NCBI GenBank assembly: GCA_964490895.1
Contig: CAZBEI010000065.1
Coordinates: 1 to 64,000, forward strand
From: JACRAO01 sp964490895
Lineage (GTDB): Bacteria; Bdellovibrionota; UBA1018
Reading direction: 5' to 3'
DNA length: 64,000 nucleotides
The notes below the pieces were generated by a model. It was not told the origin of the DNA. It was given only the letters and a program-made list of their open reading frames with translations, and made no database searches. A program made the position numbers and the translations under genes. Positions 6,911-15,421 of the stretch are shown in pieces; the stretch's first letter is position 1, and each line of letters starts with the position of its first letter.

Positions 6911-7876
6911 TTATCTCAAATCAGTCACCACTTCTTTATTTTTGAGTATAAGTCGATAATGATATTGTGGATAGTTTTTGCTGAGAATTTTCTTGGCTTT
7001 TTCCTTATCCATAACAAAAGTTGCGGTGGACAAAATGTCACATACCATTGCAGATGGGCCGAGAATGGTTGTGTACAGAAATGCTTGTGCCGGTCTCAGT
7101 TTTTTTGGATCAATGAGATGGTGCCACTTTCCATCTTCAGAATAGCTCTCATTTTCTATGCCCGAAGAAGCAATGGATTCATTCTGAAGTTCGACCGGAA
7201 GGGTGCCCCGAGAGAGTGGATTATAAATCGCCACATTCCATTTTTTCCCATTTGCATGTTCTCCTTTGAGCTTTATATTACCTGAGAAATTAACCAGATA
7301 AGAAGTAATCCCTTGTTGCTCTAAGTAATTTGAAACCAGGTCAACGGCATAACCCTTAGCAATTCCGTCAAGTGTAATTGCCATCGCAGGAGTGGCAAAA
7401 GAAATCTGGTGTGCAGAGACTCTAATTTTACGATAATCAATAAGCAACTTGAGTCGGTCAAGAGATTTTTCGTCAATCAAACCAGAGCCATTTTGAAAAT
7501 GTTTTTTGATCTCCCGCAGGAGTGGCCAAACCGTGATATCAAAGTATCCGTCTGTCTTAGCTCCAGCTTCGATGGCGATTTGAATTATTTTTTTAAAATG
7601 AGTGGAGGGTTCTTCAATAAAGCCTTTCTCATTTAAACGAGAAATTTCGCTATCGATAAGGTAGAGGCTCATTGAGGCTTCTAGGTCATCCAGTATTTTT
7701 TTTATATCGAGCTGATGTTTTTTAGCTTCGGCTGACAAGCATGGATTTACGTACTGAATTTCGAAAACCGTACCCATGCTTGGAATGTGGACTATGTGAT
7801 CACAAAGTGGAGATGCCTGAAGTGGTATACCCATCAGTCCGAGCCAAAAAAAGTATACACTCCACTTAAATTTCAT
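6911..7876 (-). CDS. apbE: FAD:protein FMN transferase, ApbE family
   Basis: This 321-residue ApbE protein covalently attaches FMN from FAD to a Thr of target proteins outside the cytoplasm. It has an N-terminal signal peptide (VYFFWLGLMGIPLQAS), the MGTVFEI motif near residue 35, the conserved ITLDGIAKGYAVD segment around residue 168 and a C-terminal HHLIDPKKLRPAQ motif. The obvious substrate is the FMN-binding protein two genes upstream (8330), which carries the S-G-A-T acceptor. The start overlaps the stop of the haem lipoprotein gene by 11 nt, so the two are translationally coupled. Confidence 0.9.
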   Translation of the reverse strand: MKFKWSVYFFWLGLMGIPLQASPLCDHIVHIPSMGTVFEIQYVNPCLSAEAKKHQLDIKKILDDLEASMSLYLIDSEISRLNEKGFIEEPSTHFKKIIQIAIEAGAKTDGYFDITVWPLLREIKKHFQNGSGLIDEKSLDRLKLLIDYRKIRVSAHQISFATPAMAITLDGIAKGYAVDLVSNYLEQQGITSYLVNFSGNIKLKGEHANGKKWNVAIYNPLSRGTLPVELQNESIASSGIENESYSEDGKWHHLIDPKKLRPAQAFLYTTILGPSAMVCDILSTATFVMDKEKAKKILSKNYPQYHYRLILKNKEVVTDLR

Positions 7877-8321
7877 TTAATATCCATTCTTTTAGCATTA
7901 ATAATTCGTCCATTCCGCTGGTCCAAATCTCTCCTCCATCATGGCCGGCACCTTTATTCTGGACTTTGATAAACATCAGACTCTTTTCAGGGTCTTTTGG
8001 CGTAATTTTCTTTAGACTCGACAAGTAATCTTTTTCGGCATCTCCAGTTAAATCAAAAGGCTCTCCCATTCCTTTGTGACACTCAAAACACTTGGCTTGC
8101 ATGTAGGGATAAACTTTTTTGATAAAAACCTGTTTCCCATTGGGAACGGGGGGCGGACTCTCAGTGTTTTTTGGTGCTTCTTTTGGTGAACCTGTTTCGG
8201 GAGGCTTTGCAGGAGGATTATCAGTTGTCTTTGATGGAGCTGGCAGCCCACGCTTAAAGGGGTGGTCTGCACCACAGGAAAATAAAAACAGGACAGAAAA
8301 AAAAGGGATTAATTTATTCAT
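7866..8321 (-). CDS. Monohaem c-type lipoprotein
   Basis: This is 151 residues. A lipoprotein signal ends FLFSCG with Cys at about 16. A flexible Pro-rich linker (about 25-65) follows, then a domain with one haem c site CFECH at about 93. The CxxCH in a short C-terminal domain resembles the planctomycete-type/YHS-linked monohaem modules in which the haem motif follows a YPxxxxxC stretch. It would sit in the membrane facing the periplasm and pass electrons between the FMN-binding protein and another carrier. It is translationally coupled to apbE and to the FMN-binding gene (8 nt gap). Confidence 0.8.
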   Translation of the reverse strand: MNKLIPFFSVLFLFSCGADHPFKRGLPAPSKTTDNPPAKPPETGSPKEAPKNTESPPPVPNGKQVFIKKVYPYMQAKCFECHKGMGEPFDLTGDAEKDYLSSLKKITPKDPEKSLMFIKVQNKGAGHDGGEIWTSGMDELLMLKEWILNEI

Positions 8322-8329
8322 ATCAGCTC

Positions 8330-8875
8330 CTATTTTCTAGACTCCTCTTTTTTTAGTACAAAGGCATTAAAAGCAAAACTTGATTTCCTCACAGCCTCTG
8401 ATACGGCTCGAGAGGAGCGCGTAGCTCCTGAAACTGCATCAATGTCGCTTCCCACTTGAAATACCTCCGATGATTTTTTTCCTGAGAATTGTTTCAGGAA
8501 CCGAAGTTCTTTTACGGGCTTGCCTCTTTCTTCGGAATATTCGATCACGCGAACAGATCTGATAATTCCGTCTGACTCAAAGCAAACTCCAATGGTCATT
8601 GGGCCTTCTTTTCCTTCTTGAGGCACAACAGTACAGGCGACTTTTAGATGATCTTTTTCATCTTTTCCAAAATAAAATGTAAAAGAAGCATCCGACGAAG
8701 TGTCTGCAAGTGTTTTTAGCTTTTTTAATTGTTCTGTGTTTAATACAAATGTCTCTTTAGTTTTTTTAGGAACGCTCGATAGAAATTCTTTTAGAAAATC
8801 TCTTGGTTCTTGCACTATCTCTCCTAAACAGAGGCAAGCAAAGAATGAAAATAAAATAAAGTGATAAAGTATCAT
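8330..8875 (-). CDS. Exported FMN-binding domain protein (ApbE substrate)
   Basis: This 181-residue protein has a signal peptide (residues 1-19, HFILFSFFACLCLG) and a C-terminal FMN-binding domain like those of NosR, RnfG and NqrC. The segment DIDAVSGATRSSRAVSEAV (about residues 143-161) contains the S-G-A-T acceptor whose Thr receives FMN from ApbE. Unlike NosR it has no ferredoxin or membrane part, so it is a stand-alone periplasmic flavoprotein. Its stop lies next to the start of the haem lipoprotein gene, and its own start directly follows the gene at 8876. It is probably the central electron carrier of this operon. Confidence 0.85.
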   Translation of the reverse strand: MILYHFILFSFFACLCLGEIVQEPRDFLKEFLSSVPKKTKETFVLNTEQLKKLKTLADTSSDASFTFYFGKDEKDHLKVACTVVPQEGKEGPMTIGVCFESDGIIRSVRVIEYSEERGKPVKELRFLKQFSGKKSSEVFQVGSDIDAVSGATRSSRAVSEAVRKSSFAFNAFVLKKEESRK

Positions 8876-9457
8876 CTATACCTCAACTGTGCCAAGGCTA
8901 CGAATTTCAGGCCGTCGAAAGACTTCAAATAAAATGACAATCCAAAGCAAACCAAATGATACGGCCATCAGTGTTCCAGCTGCCGCCGTCAAATAGGCAA
9001 AAGACGGGCCTAGCAACCGAGTCACAATAAAACTTAAATTATCTAGTACAATGGTCAAATAAGGCACCCCAACTAAGGCTGTCTTAAATTTAGTCCCAAC
9101 TCCTGTAAAAAGGGCCAACAACGTTAATCCAAAAAAGAAACTTGTCATCCCAAATAGATGGAAGTGTCCTTCGGCTACAAATTTTTTCATGCCCGGTTGC
9201 GAAACAGGAGGAGCCACCGTAGCTGTTTTAGCATCCAAGTCGAATGCTTCTTCCTTCTGTGCCACAACATTTGTTTTAATTTTTTCAGACGCTCCATAGT
9301 AATGAAGCGCGATTTGATCTGGTTTTAGACCTACGACCAGCGCAACATTGACGAGAGCGTAAATATATCCTGCAGTCAATGATAGCAAGTATCCTAGAAC
9401 AAGCGCTTTTAGAGGAAGAGGGGCATTTCTTAATTTAAATCTAAAAAATTCGTTCAC
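8876..9457 (-). CDS. Membrane protein with an EGHFHLFGM histidine motif
   Basis: This 193-residue protein has four or five membrane helices (about 18-40, 100-122, 126-150 and 158-182) and a large loop at about 50-93. The loop leads into VAEGHFHLFGMTSFFFGL, where two His lie at the start of a helix, a placement suited to haem b or copper. I cannot assign a family. It abuts the FMN-binding gene with no gap and is preceded by the porin gene 9 nt away. It is a likely membrane partner linking quinol or another donor to the periplasmic FMN and haem c proteins. Confidence 0.6.
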   Translation of the reverse strand: MNEFFRFKLRNAPLPLKALVLGYLLSLTAGYIYALVNVALVVGLKPDQIALHYYGASEKIKTNVVAQKEEAFDLDAKTATVAPPVSQPGMKKFVAEGHFHLFGMTSFFFGLTLLALFTGVGTKFKTALVGVPYLTIVLDNLSFIVTRLLGPSFAYLTAAAGTLMAVSFGLLWIVILFEVFRRPEIRSLGTVEV

Positions 9458-9466
9458 TTTTTCTCC

Positions 9467-10507
9467 TTAAAAATCAAGCGCAAACATCAGACGGAATAAA
9501 TCATTGGGTTTTTCATCAAGTGCTTCGAGGTTCCATTGGTATTCGAGTATAAATTTCATAACGTCGATCGGAAATACAAAAGACAAATCAAAAGAGTGTG
9601 AATCTTGTTGGCTTTTTTGCTGTGAATTATTAATGTAAGTCCCATAGCGAATTCGAGGCTCAACAAAACCTAAAGCATTTGTTGCCAACTCAATATAATC
9701 TCCATATTTTCTAAAATTTCCTAATAATCCCTGAAAAATTTTAGCATCAGCAAAACCCAGTCCTAATTTTAGGTTTTTTAAAACCGGGAGATTGACAAGA
9801 TGATAATCAGTCCATAGGTCTCCTCCTAAAAGAACGAGAGGTTTTCCAATTTGCCACTGTGTGTAGTAACCCGATAGAATGAGTTTAATCTTTTCGAATG
9901 GAAATCCTGAGAGCCTGAGTCCCAGGGCCTGGGTGTTTGGGTCCGCGGGCAAGTTTAATTCTACGTCTTTGTCAGCTTTAGGTTCTCCAAAACCATTGAC
10001 GAGATAAGTATCTAAATTCCATTGATTTATCTCAAAGGTAAGTATGGCCCCATTTTCAGCCCAAATATTGGGAAACATCACTCCTTTTGCAGCAAATCCT
10101 TGTACACCCCCATAAAGATGATGGTAACGAGAAGTATCTCCAAAAGGGATCAGCACTTTTCCAAGATACGCTATTATTTTTTCAGTTGGCTTATAAATAA
10201 TTTCTAAAAAACTTTTTGAGATGATTTCTCCTAAAAACGAAACTTTTTCTGAAGCATTGAGTTTTAAAAAAACTAAGAAATGATTATTTTTAAAGGTGTC
10301 ATTTTGTCTGATCAGAGAAGGATTTTGATAGGGAGAAATTTCGTAAGACAAATCTAGTCTCCCTATCAATTTGAAAGGGATTTTTTCAGCTTGTGTGTTT
10401 ACGTGTTTTGGAACTATTTCGGGAGAGTCTAGGTCTAAACTTTCCTCAGCCCATCCTTCAGAGAGCAGTAAAAAAACAAATAAGCTTAGTAAACCTATTT
10501 TTTTCAT
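9467..10507 (-). CDS. Outer-membrane beta-barrel (porin-like) protein
   Basis: This 346-residue protein has a signal peptide (MKKIGLLSLFVFLLLSEGWA). Alternating hydrophobic strands with aromatic girdles run throughout, and it ends in a C-terminal Phe (LFRLMFALDF), the usual outer-membrane signature. It resembles phosphate-selective porin/OprO-like barrels in general style only. It is the second gene of the sigma-54 electron-transfer operon, so it may bring the substrate or an external electron acceptor into the periplasm. No specificity can be read from the sequence. Confidence 0.7.
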   Translation of the reverse strand: MKKIGLLSLFVFLLLSEGWAEESLDLDSPEIVPKHVNTQAEKIPFKLIGRLDLSYEISPYQNPSLIRQNDTFKNNHFLVFLKLNASEKVSFLGEIISKSFLEIIYKPTEKIIAYLGKVLIPFGDTSRYHHLYGGVQGFAAKGVMFPNIWAENGAILTFEINQWNLDTYLVNGFGEPKADKDVELNLPADPNTQALGLRLSGFPFEKIKLILSGYYTQWQIGKPLVLLGGDLWTDYHLVNLPVLKNLKLGLGFADAKIFQGLLGNFRKYGDYIELATNALGFVEPRIRYGTYINNSQQKSQQDSHSFDLSFVFPIDVMKFILEYQWNLEALDEKPNDLFRLMFALDF

Positions 10508-10516
10508 TCCGTACTC

Positions 10517-11182
10517 CTAAGGCTCTTTTTTGAGAAGAGTCTCACCCACTCTTTTCCAATCACCAGGGGCTGTAAATTTTAAAGTATTCATTATTTTTTG
10601 TATGTTAGAAAGTATGTCGTTTGCCCTGTAAATAGTGACCTCATAGTTATCTCCTTGGTCTTTTGATATTCCAGTCCACACAAAAAACCACTTGTGCGGT
10701 ACTCCTTTTAGTTGATAGACAAAACTAATAAGGTGGGGGGATTGTGGGTCGTTTGGATTTTCTTGCCAGTCTCGACTCCATATTTGGCTGGATTCGAACT
10801 CATTTTTTCCCATGATTTTTTGATCAGTATGAATCACTAATCGTTGCACGTCATTTTGTTCATAGTAAATATCTGCATTCCCTGTGATTTTAAAGGTGTG
10901 CCCTAGGGTCGGAGTGAGTTCAATTTTTTCAGTTTTAAATCTTAAAGTGGGATCAGGAGACATCACTTCGTCTACTTTTAGGTCATAGGCACCTTCGAAA
11001 GAAGAAGCGAGCTTCAGATCTCGATCTGTGAGTATCCCAATTAATCGCCCCTCTTCTTGGACTGGAAGGTGTCGAATTCGATACTCCCTCATCATCTCAA
11101 GTGCTTTTTTTAAACCGATATCATTCCCAATAGAATGTGGCATTGGGGTCATGTATGTTTGAATTTGAGGTATTTGTTTCAT
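10517..11182 (-). CDS. CBS-domain N-terminus joined to an unrelated C-terminal domain
   Basis: This is 221 residues from the ATG at 11182 (GGAG 9 nt upstream). Residues 1-60 form one complete CBS motif (MREYRIRHLPVQEEGRLIG, then ILTDRDLKLA). A second CBS begins (LKVDEVMSPDP, about residues 66-76) and is cut off. Residues 77-221 are a different, beta-rich region (THTDQ, IWSRDWQENPND, FFVWTG) resembling the soluble part of exported proteins, yet there is no signal peptide. CBS pairs normally bind adenosyl ligands, and half a pair with a foreign domain is unusual. It is the first gene after the sigma-54 promoter. It could be a true sensor or a fusion left by deletion. Confidence 0.65.
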   Translation of the reverse strand: MKQIPQIQTYMTPMPHSIGNDIGLKKALEMMREYRIRHLPVQEEGRLIGILTDRDLKLASSFEGAYDLKVDEVMSPDPTLRFKTEKIELTPTLGHTFKITGNADIYYEQNDVQRLVIHTDQKIMGKNEFESSQIWSRDWQENPNDPQSPHLISFVYQLKGVPHKWFFVWTGISKDQGDNYEVTIYRANDILSNIQKIMNTLKFTAPGDWKRVGETLLKKEP

Positions 11183-11230
11183 CTTTCTTTCTCCTTGAGT
11201 CAAATCTTTAAATGATTCTTAAAGAGCATT

Positions 11231-11248
11231 AGCAAATTCTAGGCCATT
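11231..11248 (-). promoter_or_regulatory. Sigma-54 promoter of the electron-transfer operon
   Basis: The minus strand reads TGGCCTAGAATTTGCT: GG (11245-11244), ten bases, GC (11233-11232), the -24/-12 pattern with TTTGC at -12. It lies about 50 bp before ATG 11182 and 44 bp from the inverted repeat at 11287-11322. Confidence 0.75.
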
Positions 11249-11286
11249 CGATACAAGCTACAAAAAATTGAAATAAAAAATAGGAC

Positions 11287-11322
11287 GGGACATTTTGGCG
11301 CAGAAGTTGTTTTTTATGTCCC
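11287..11322. promoter_or_regulatory. Inverted-repeat activator site between divergent sigma-54 promoters
   Basis: GGGACAT (11287-11293) and ATGTCCC (11316-11322) form a perfect 7-bp inverted repeat with a 22-bp spacer. It is symmetrically placed between the minus promoter at 11231-11248 and the plus promoter at 11376-11391. The same GACA-N23/24-TGTC arrangement occurs at 17852, 28382 and 30738, each upstream of a sigma-54 promoter. It is the likely upstream activating site for the NtrC-type regulator at 12354. Confidence 0.7.
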
Positions 11323-11375
11323 ATCTCAACTTTTAAAAGAAATCCATTTGGCCTTGTTTACTCTAGCCATATAAG

Positions 11376-11391
11376 TGGCATTGATTGTGCA
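11376..11391 (+). promoter_or_regulatory. Sigma-54 promoter of the universal stress protein and regulator genes
   Basis: The sequence is TGGCATTGATTGTGCA, with GG at 11377-11378 and GC at 11389-11390 exactly ten bases apart. Its position rules out the upstream GTG (11375) as the start of the stress-protein gene and favours ATG 11426. Confidence 0.8.
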
Positions 11392-11425
11392 TACTCTTCT
11401 TAAAAATACGGGAGGTGTTAAGACA

Positions 11426-12343
11426 ATGAAAATTCTTTGGTGCTTAGATGTATTTGAAGAAAAAAATGATATTTACAATCGCACAATCAATGTTTTAGAG
11501 AATATTACAAAAGAACACGCAAGCTCAATTGAACCAGTCTACCTATTGAGCCCAGAGCAATTCGAGCTGCCTGTTGAGTTTACTCCGTCTTGGGTAGAGC
11601 ACTATCATCCAAAAGCAAAAAAAGCAGCCGAGAATAAACTTAAGGAGCATCCCCTGCCTGGTCTTTTGCCTATAAAAATTATAGGCCACGAAAAGCCCTC
11701 AATTTCGGGGTCCATTACTTCGTTGCTCAATTATGCTAAAAAAGAAAATGCGAACCTCATTGTAGTTGGATCCCACGGCAGAAGGGGGCTCTCAAGACTT
11801 TTCGTGGGGAGCTTTGCAGAGGCACTGCTCCTTCGGTCTCCTCTTCCTATTATGATTGTGGGACCCCACTCCATAAATGTTGACGGATTTAAAGAAATCC
11901 TATTCCCCACAGATTTGGGTGAAAATTTTTATGGTGTTTTTAGAGAAGTTTTAAAATTAGCTGGGCAATTAAAAACAAAGCTTACTTTACTTCATGTCAT
12001 TCCTAACCCCATTGAGCCAGTGGTACAAAGTGGCGCTTTTTTATTAGGTGGAGGCTGGGTACCGATTTCAGGTTATCTGGAGAAAGAGGAGAAAAAGCAG
12101 AGAGAAATTGCTGAGCGTTGGATCAGAAAAGCAAAAAGCCATGGGATAGACGCTCAGTTTGTTTTAGATTATTCAAAACATGGGGTATTATCTGCTATCC
12201 ACGAGCATGCAAAAAACCATTGTTTTATTGCAATGGCTGCTCAAAGTGGGCCTCTTTCGGCTGCATTTTTAGGAAGTATCACCAGGCAAGTTGCAAGGTC
12301 AGCTTCTTGTCCAGTATGGTTAGTAAGAGAAAATGTGTTATAA
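11426..12343 (+). CDS. Tandem universal stress protein (UspA family)
   Basis: This 305-residue protein has two Usp domains. The first (about 1-155) ends in the ATP-loop motif VVGSHGRRGLSRLFVGSFAE, with LLRSPLPIMIV after it. The second (about 160-305) begins EILFPTDLGENF and has a weaker loop (AAQSGPLSAAFLGSITRQV, then ASCPVWLV). The ATG is preceded by GGGAGG. Usp proteins bind ATP or other ligands and support survival under energy or oxidative stress. The gene is driven by a sigma-54 promoter with the shared activator site. It lies 10 nt before the NtrC-type regulator gene, so the two probably form one unit with positive feedback. Confidence 0.85.
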   Translation: MKILWCLDVFEEKNDIYNRTINVLENITKEHASSIEPVYLLSPEQFELPVEFTPSWVEHYHPKAKKAAENKLKEHPLPGLLPIKIIGHEKPSISGSITSLLNYAKKENANLIVVGSHGRRGLSRLFVGSFAEALLLRSPLPIMIVGPHSINVDGFKEILFPTDLGENFYGVFREVLKLAGQLKTKLTLLHVIPNPIEPVVQSGAFLLGGGWVPISGYLEKEEKKQREIAERWIRKAKSHGIDAQFVLDYSKHGVLSAIHEHAKNHCFIAMAAQSGPLSAAFLGSITRQVARSASCPVWLVRENVL

Positions 12344-12353
12344 AGGATAGAGA

Positions 12354-13790
12354 ATGATTACTCCCACAAAAGGAAAGGTCCTCATAGTAGACGACGACAT
12401 GGAGATGAGATCACTTCTTGAGGATTATCTCAAGAGTGAAAACTTTCAAGTAAAAAGCTTTGCAAATGGCGTGGAGGCCCTTGAAGACTTAGAACTCCAG
12501 AGCTCTGAGACTGATTTAATTATTTCAGATATTAAGATGCCCCAAATGGATGGGTTAGAACTTACTTCAAAGCTCACGCACATTTTACCCAAAATTCCGA
12601 TTCTATTAATCACTGCTTTTGGAAGCATCGAAACAGCACTTGAGGCCATGAAAAGAGGCGCATTTCATTATATTGTAAAACCTTTCAAACTTGCCGAAAT
12701 GGCCGTGCATATTGAGAAGGCTTTAGAACATAGAAGACTTCAAAGAGATAACGAGGCTCTTCGAAAAGAGATAAAACAGTCCTGGGGTTTAGGAAATATC
12801 CTTGGAAAAAGCCAGGCCATGAAATCGGTCTTTGATTTAGTAACTCGTGTTTCTCAAACAACCGCGAATGTGCTCATCATGGGTGAAAGCGGGACAGGCA
12901 AAGAAATGGTAGCTCGCGCCATACACAAAACGGGCCCCAGGGCTCAAAAGCCTTTTGTTGCTATCAATTGCACGGCTATTCCCGAAACTCTTTTAGAGTC
13001 AGAGCTCTTTGGACATGCAAAAGGGTCTTTTACGGGAGCGCATCAAAGAAAACAGGGACTCTTCGAAGAGGCTGAGGGTGGGACTCTCTTTTTAGATGAG
13101 ATTGGGGATATGGATGGCACTCTTCAATCTAAACTACTCAGAGTGATTCAAGAAAAGAAAGTCAGAGCTGTTGGAGACAACACGCTTCGAGACATCAATG
13201 TAAGAATTATTGCAGCTACTCATAAAGACTTAAAAGCAGCGATGAAAGATGGCCGCTTTCGTGAAGATCTTTACTACCGCTTGAGCGTTATTCCTATTTT
13301 GATTCCGCCCTTAAGGGAACGAAAAGAAGATATCCCATTATTGGCAGAGCATTTTTTAAAAAAATACTCTGCTACAAATAACACAAATGTGCGTGGATTC
13401 ACAAAAAGCGCGATGAATAAACTCCTCACCCTGCGTTGGGAAGGGAACGTGCGCGAACTTGAAAATATTATTGAAAGGGCTGTTGTTTTGAGTTCTGGCA
13501 CTTTCATTGACGAAAGGGACTTGCCCTCTCCAGAAACTCAAAATCCAGAACAGTTTTTTTCTTCTTCTACAGGAGACTTCCCTACGATCGATCAACTCGA
13601 AAAAAGATACATGGGTCTCGTGCTCGAAAAATCAGGAGGCAGAAAAGACAAAGCAGCACAGATTTTAGGGATTAATAGAAGGACTCTCTACCGCAAAGAA
13701 AGAGAATATGGCTTTATTACAGAGCAAGGCGATGAAATCCAAGAACAAAGTGATAAAATCCAAGAGGAGGAGGAGACTAAAAAACTTTAA
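12354..13790 (+). CDS. NtrC-family sigma-54-dependent response regulator
   Basis: This 478-residue protein contains three modules. A receiver domain (1-120) has the phospho-acceptor D59 in IISDIKMPQMDG. An AAA+ domain (about 148-385) has Walker A GESGTGKE, the sigma-54-contact loop GSFTGA (a Ser variant of GAFTGA) and LFLDEIGDM. A Fis-type helix-turn-helix (KDKAAQILGINRRTLYRKER) lies near the end. The tail is acidic and repetitive. It activates sigma-54 RNA polymerase when phosphorylated. The presumed partner kinase is encoded convergently at 13777, overlapping by 14 nt. The inverted repeats at 11287, 17852, 28382 and 30738 are its likely binding sites, from proximity and shared architecture. 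Confidence 0.92.
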   Translation: MITPTKGKVLIVDDDMEMRSLLEDYLKSENFQVKSFANGVEALEDLELQSSETDLIISDIKMPQMDGLELTSKLTHILPKIPILLITAFGSIETALEAMKRGAFHYIVKPFKLAEMAVHIEKALEHRRLQRDNEALRKEIKQSWGLGNILGKSQAMKSVFDLVTRVSQTTANVLIMGESGTGKEMVARAIHKTGPRAQKPFVAINCTAIPETLLESELFGHAKGSFTGAHQRKQGLFEEAEGGTLFLDEIGDMDGTLQSKLLRVIQEKKVRAVGDNTLRDINVRIIAATHKDLKAAMKDGRFREDLYYRLSVIPILIPPLRERKEDIPLLAEHFLKKYSATNNTNVRGFTKSAMNKLLTLRWEGNVRELENIIERAVVLSSGTFIDERDLPSPETQNPEQFFSSSTGDFPTIDQLEKRYMGLVLEKSGGRKDKAAQILGINRRTLYRKEREYGFITEQGDEIQEQSDKIQEEEETKKL

Positions 13791-14967
13791 ACCAAATTGT
13801 AAAAACACTTCCCACTCCCAATTCACTCAGGACAGAAATTTCGCCACCCATTTCCTTTAGCAATTGAACAACAATTGCTAAACCCAAGCCTGTACCTTCT
13901 CCCACGTCTTTTGTAGTAAAAAAAGGTTTAAAAAGCTTATTTGTATTTTTTGGGTCAATCCCGCAACCGGTGTCCTTGATTTCAATGGCCACTTTTTGCC
14001 CATGAACACTTGCTTTAATGTACAGTTGGTGTCCTGTTTTTCTTCCATCTCGAATCGCCTTATGAATGGCTTGAATCGCGTTCATCACTAAATTTAAAAT
14101 CGTTTGTTCTAAACGCCCATAATCTGCTTTTACTTTTATTTCGTCTGAGATGTCTGTCTTAATTTCTACTCCATCTTCTTTAAGATTTTGCCCTACGAGA
14201 GACAAAACCTCGTGCACAACTTGTGTAATGCTCACTTCTTCAATACGAAAATCACTAGTCCTTCGCCCCATTCTTAAGAGTGAACGAATGAGCTTAGAAA
14301 TTTTATCAATTTGAGAAATAATAATTTCCAAATCTTTTTTAGGTAATTCGTCTTTGGACTGTAATATTAAAAACTCAGCTCTTCCACGAATCACTCCAAG
14401 CGGGGTGCCCACTTCGTGCGCAAGACCACTCGAGAGCAACCCAATGGAGGCAAGTCGGTCTTGATGAAAAATTTTTGCCTCAAGTTCTTTTTTCTGAGTC
14501 ATGTTTAGAGCCACACCCATGTAGCCTAAAATTTCGCCCATTTCTGACTTAAATGGAGTAATGGTCAAAAATACGGGCACATACGTTCCATCTTTGGCAC
14601 GATTGACGAGCTCGCCTTTCCAATGTGCAATTTTAGGGTCCCGAATTTTTGACCACATTTCTCTGTAAAACTCTTTGGATTGGAACCCAGAATGCAAAAG
14701 TCCGGGAGTTTGCCCAATGGCTTCTGCATTAGAATAACCATAAGTTTGGCTCCAAGCAGGGTTGACGTAGACCAGATGACCGTCTTTGTCACTAATCATG
14801 ATGGTTTCATTGCTGTCTTCGACACATCTAAAAAAGATATTTTTGGGATCGAAATTAATCTCTAAGGGCATGAGTCCTTTTAACATCATTTCGACGTTCT
14901 TGACAGCACTTGTCTTATAAGGACGAGAAAAAATGTCCTTTTTTTTTGATTTTTGGGACAAAAACAC
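13777..14967 (-). CDS. PAS-domain sensor histidine kinase
   Basis: This is up to 396 residues and looks cytoplasmic, with no membrane helix. A PAS domain spans about 45-160 (ISDKDGHLVYVNPAWSQTYG), a HisKA domain has the phospho-acceptor H184 in SGLAHEVGTPLG, and an HATPase domain has N-box VMNAIQAI and G-boxes DTGCGID and GEGTGLGLAI. The start is uncertain: GTG 14967, or TTG two codons later behind GGGGGAGG. It pairs with the NtrC-type regulator at 12354 with which it converges. The soluble PAS could sense redox state or a haem/flavin ligand, but no Cys or haem motif is visible to decide. Confidence 0.9.
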   Translation of the reverse strand: MFLSQKSKKKDIFSRPYKTSAVKNVEMMLKGLMPLEINFDPKNIFFRCVEDSNETIMISDKDGHLVYVNPAWSQTYGYSNAEAIGQTPGLLHSGFQSKEFYREMWSKIRDPKIAHWKGELVNRAKDGTYVPVFLTITPFKSEMGEILGYMGVALNMTQKKELEAKIFHQDRLASIGLLSSGLAHEVGTPLGVIRGRAEFLILQSKDELPKKDLEIIISQIDKISKLIRSLLRMGRRTSDFRIEEVSITQVVHEVLSLVGQNLKEDGVEIKTDISDEIKVKADYGRLEQTILNLVMNAIQAIHKAIRDGRKTGHQLYIKASVHGQKVAIEIKDTGCGIDPKNTNKLFKPFFTTKDVGEGTGLGLAIVVQLLKEMGGEISVLSELGVGSVFTIWFKVF

Positions 14968-15005
14968 CTCCCCCTGGTTTTCATGAAGCCTGAAACCGGG
15001 TCACT

Positions 15006-15021
15006 TGGTTTCACTTATGCA
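15006..15021 (+). promoter_or_regulatory. Sigma-54 promoter of the cytochrome c gene
   Basis: The sequence is TTGGTTTCACTTATGCA, with GG at 15007-15008 and GC at 15019-15020, ten bases between. The start codon lies 40 bp downstream. The usual GACA-N23-TGTC site is not evident: only one half-site (GGGACA at 14955-14960) and an unrelated dyad GGTTT-N12-AAACC (14976-14997) are upstream. Confidence 0.75.
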
Positions 15022-15060
15022 ACTTTGGTGCTAAAGTAAAAGTCTAATAGGAGATCAAAA

Positions 15061-15417
15061 ATGCACAAAATAAAATGCTTGGTTGGATTGGGTTTTATAT
15101 TTTTGTATCAGGGAGCTTCGGCAGGTCCTCCAAAGTCTTCGCCCGAACTTATTGCAAAAGGAAAAGCCTCTTATGTGACCAACTGTTTGACCTGTCATGG
15201 CGAAAATGGCGATGGCAATGGTCCTGCTGGACAGTACATGAATCCAAAACCTAGATCCTATACAAAAGATAAGTTTAAAAAGGGAGAGAAACCTGAACAG
15301 GTTTTTAAAACCATTACAGCAGGGATTGATGGAACAGCAATGACTGGGTTTGGTCATTTGCCAGAAGACGAAAGATGGGGCCTTGTGTATTACGTGCTTT
15401 CGTTTAAGAAAAAATAG
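15061..15417 (+). CDS. Periplasmic monohaem cytochrome c (class I)
   Basis: This is 118 residues with a signal peptide cleaved near residue 21 (YQGASAG). Haem c is bound at CLTCH (about residues 42-46), with GENGDGNGPAGQYMNPKPR after it and a candidate axial Met in GTAMTGFGHLP. This is the pattern of small cytochromes that serve terminal reductases. It has its own sigma-54 promoter and AGGAG site. The next sigma-54-controlled gene on the same strand is nirK, so it is a plausible electron donor to the copper nitrite reductase. Confidence 0.85.
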   Translation: MHKIKCLVGLGFIFLYQGASAGPPKSSPELIAKGKASYVTNCLTCHGENGDGNGPAGQYMNPKPRSYTKDKFKKGEKPEQVFKTITAGIDGTAMTGFGHLPEDERWGLVYYVLSFKKK

Positions 15418-15421
15418 CTAC

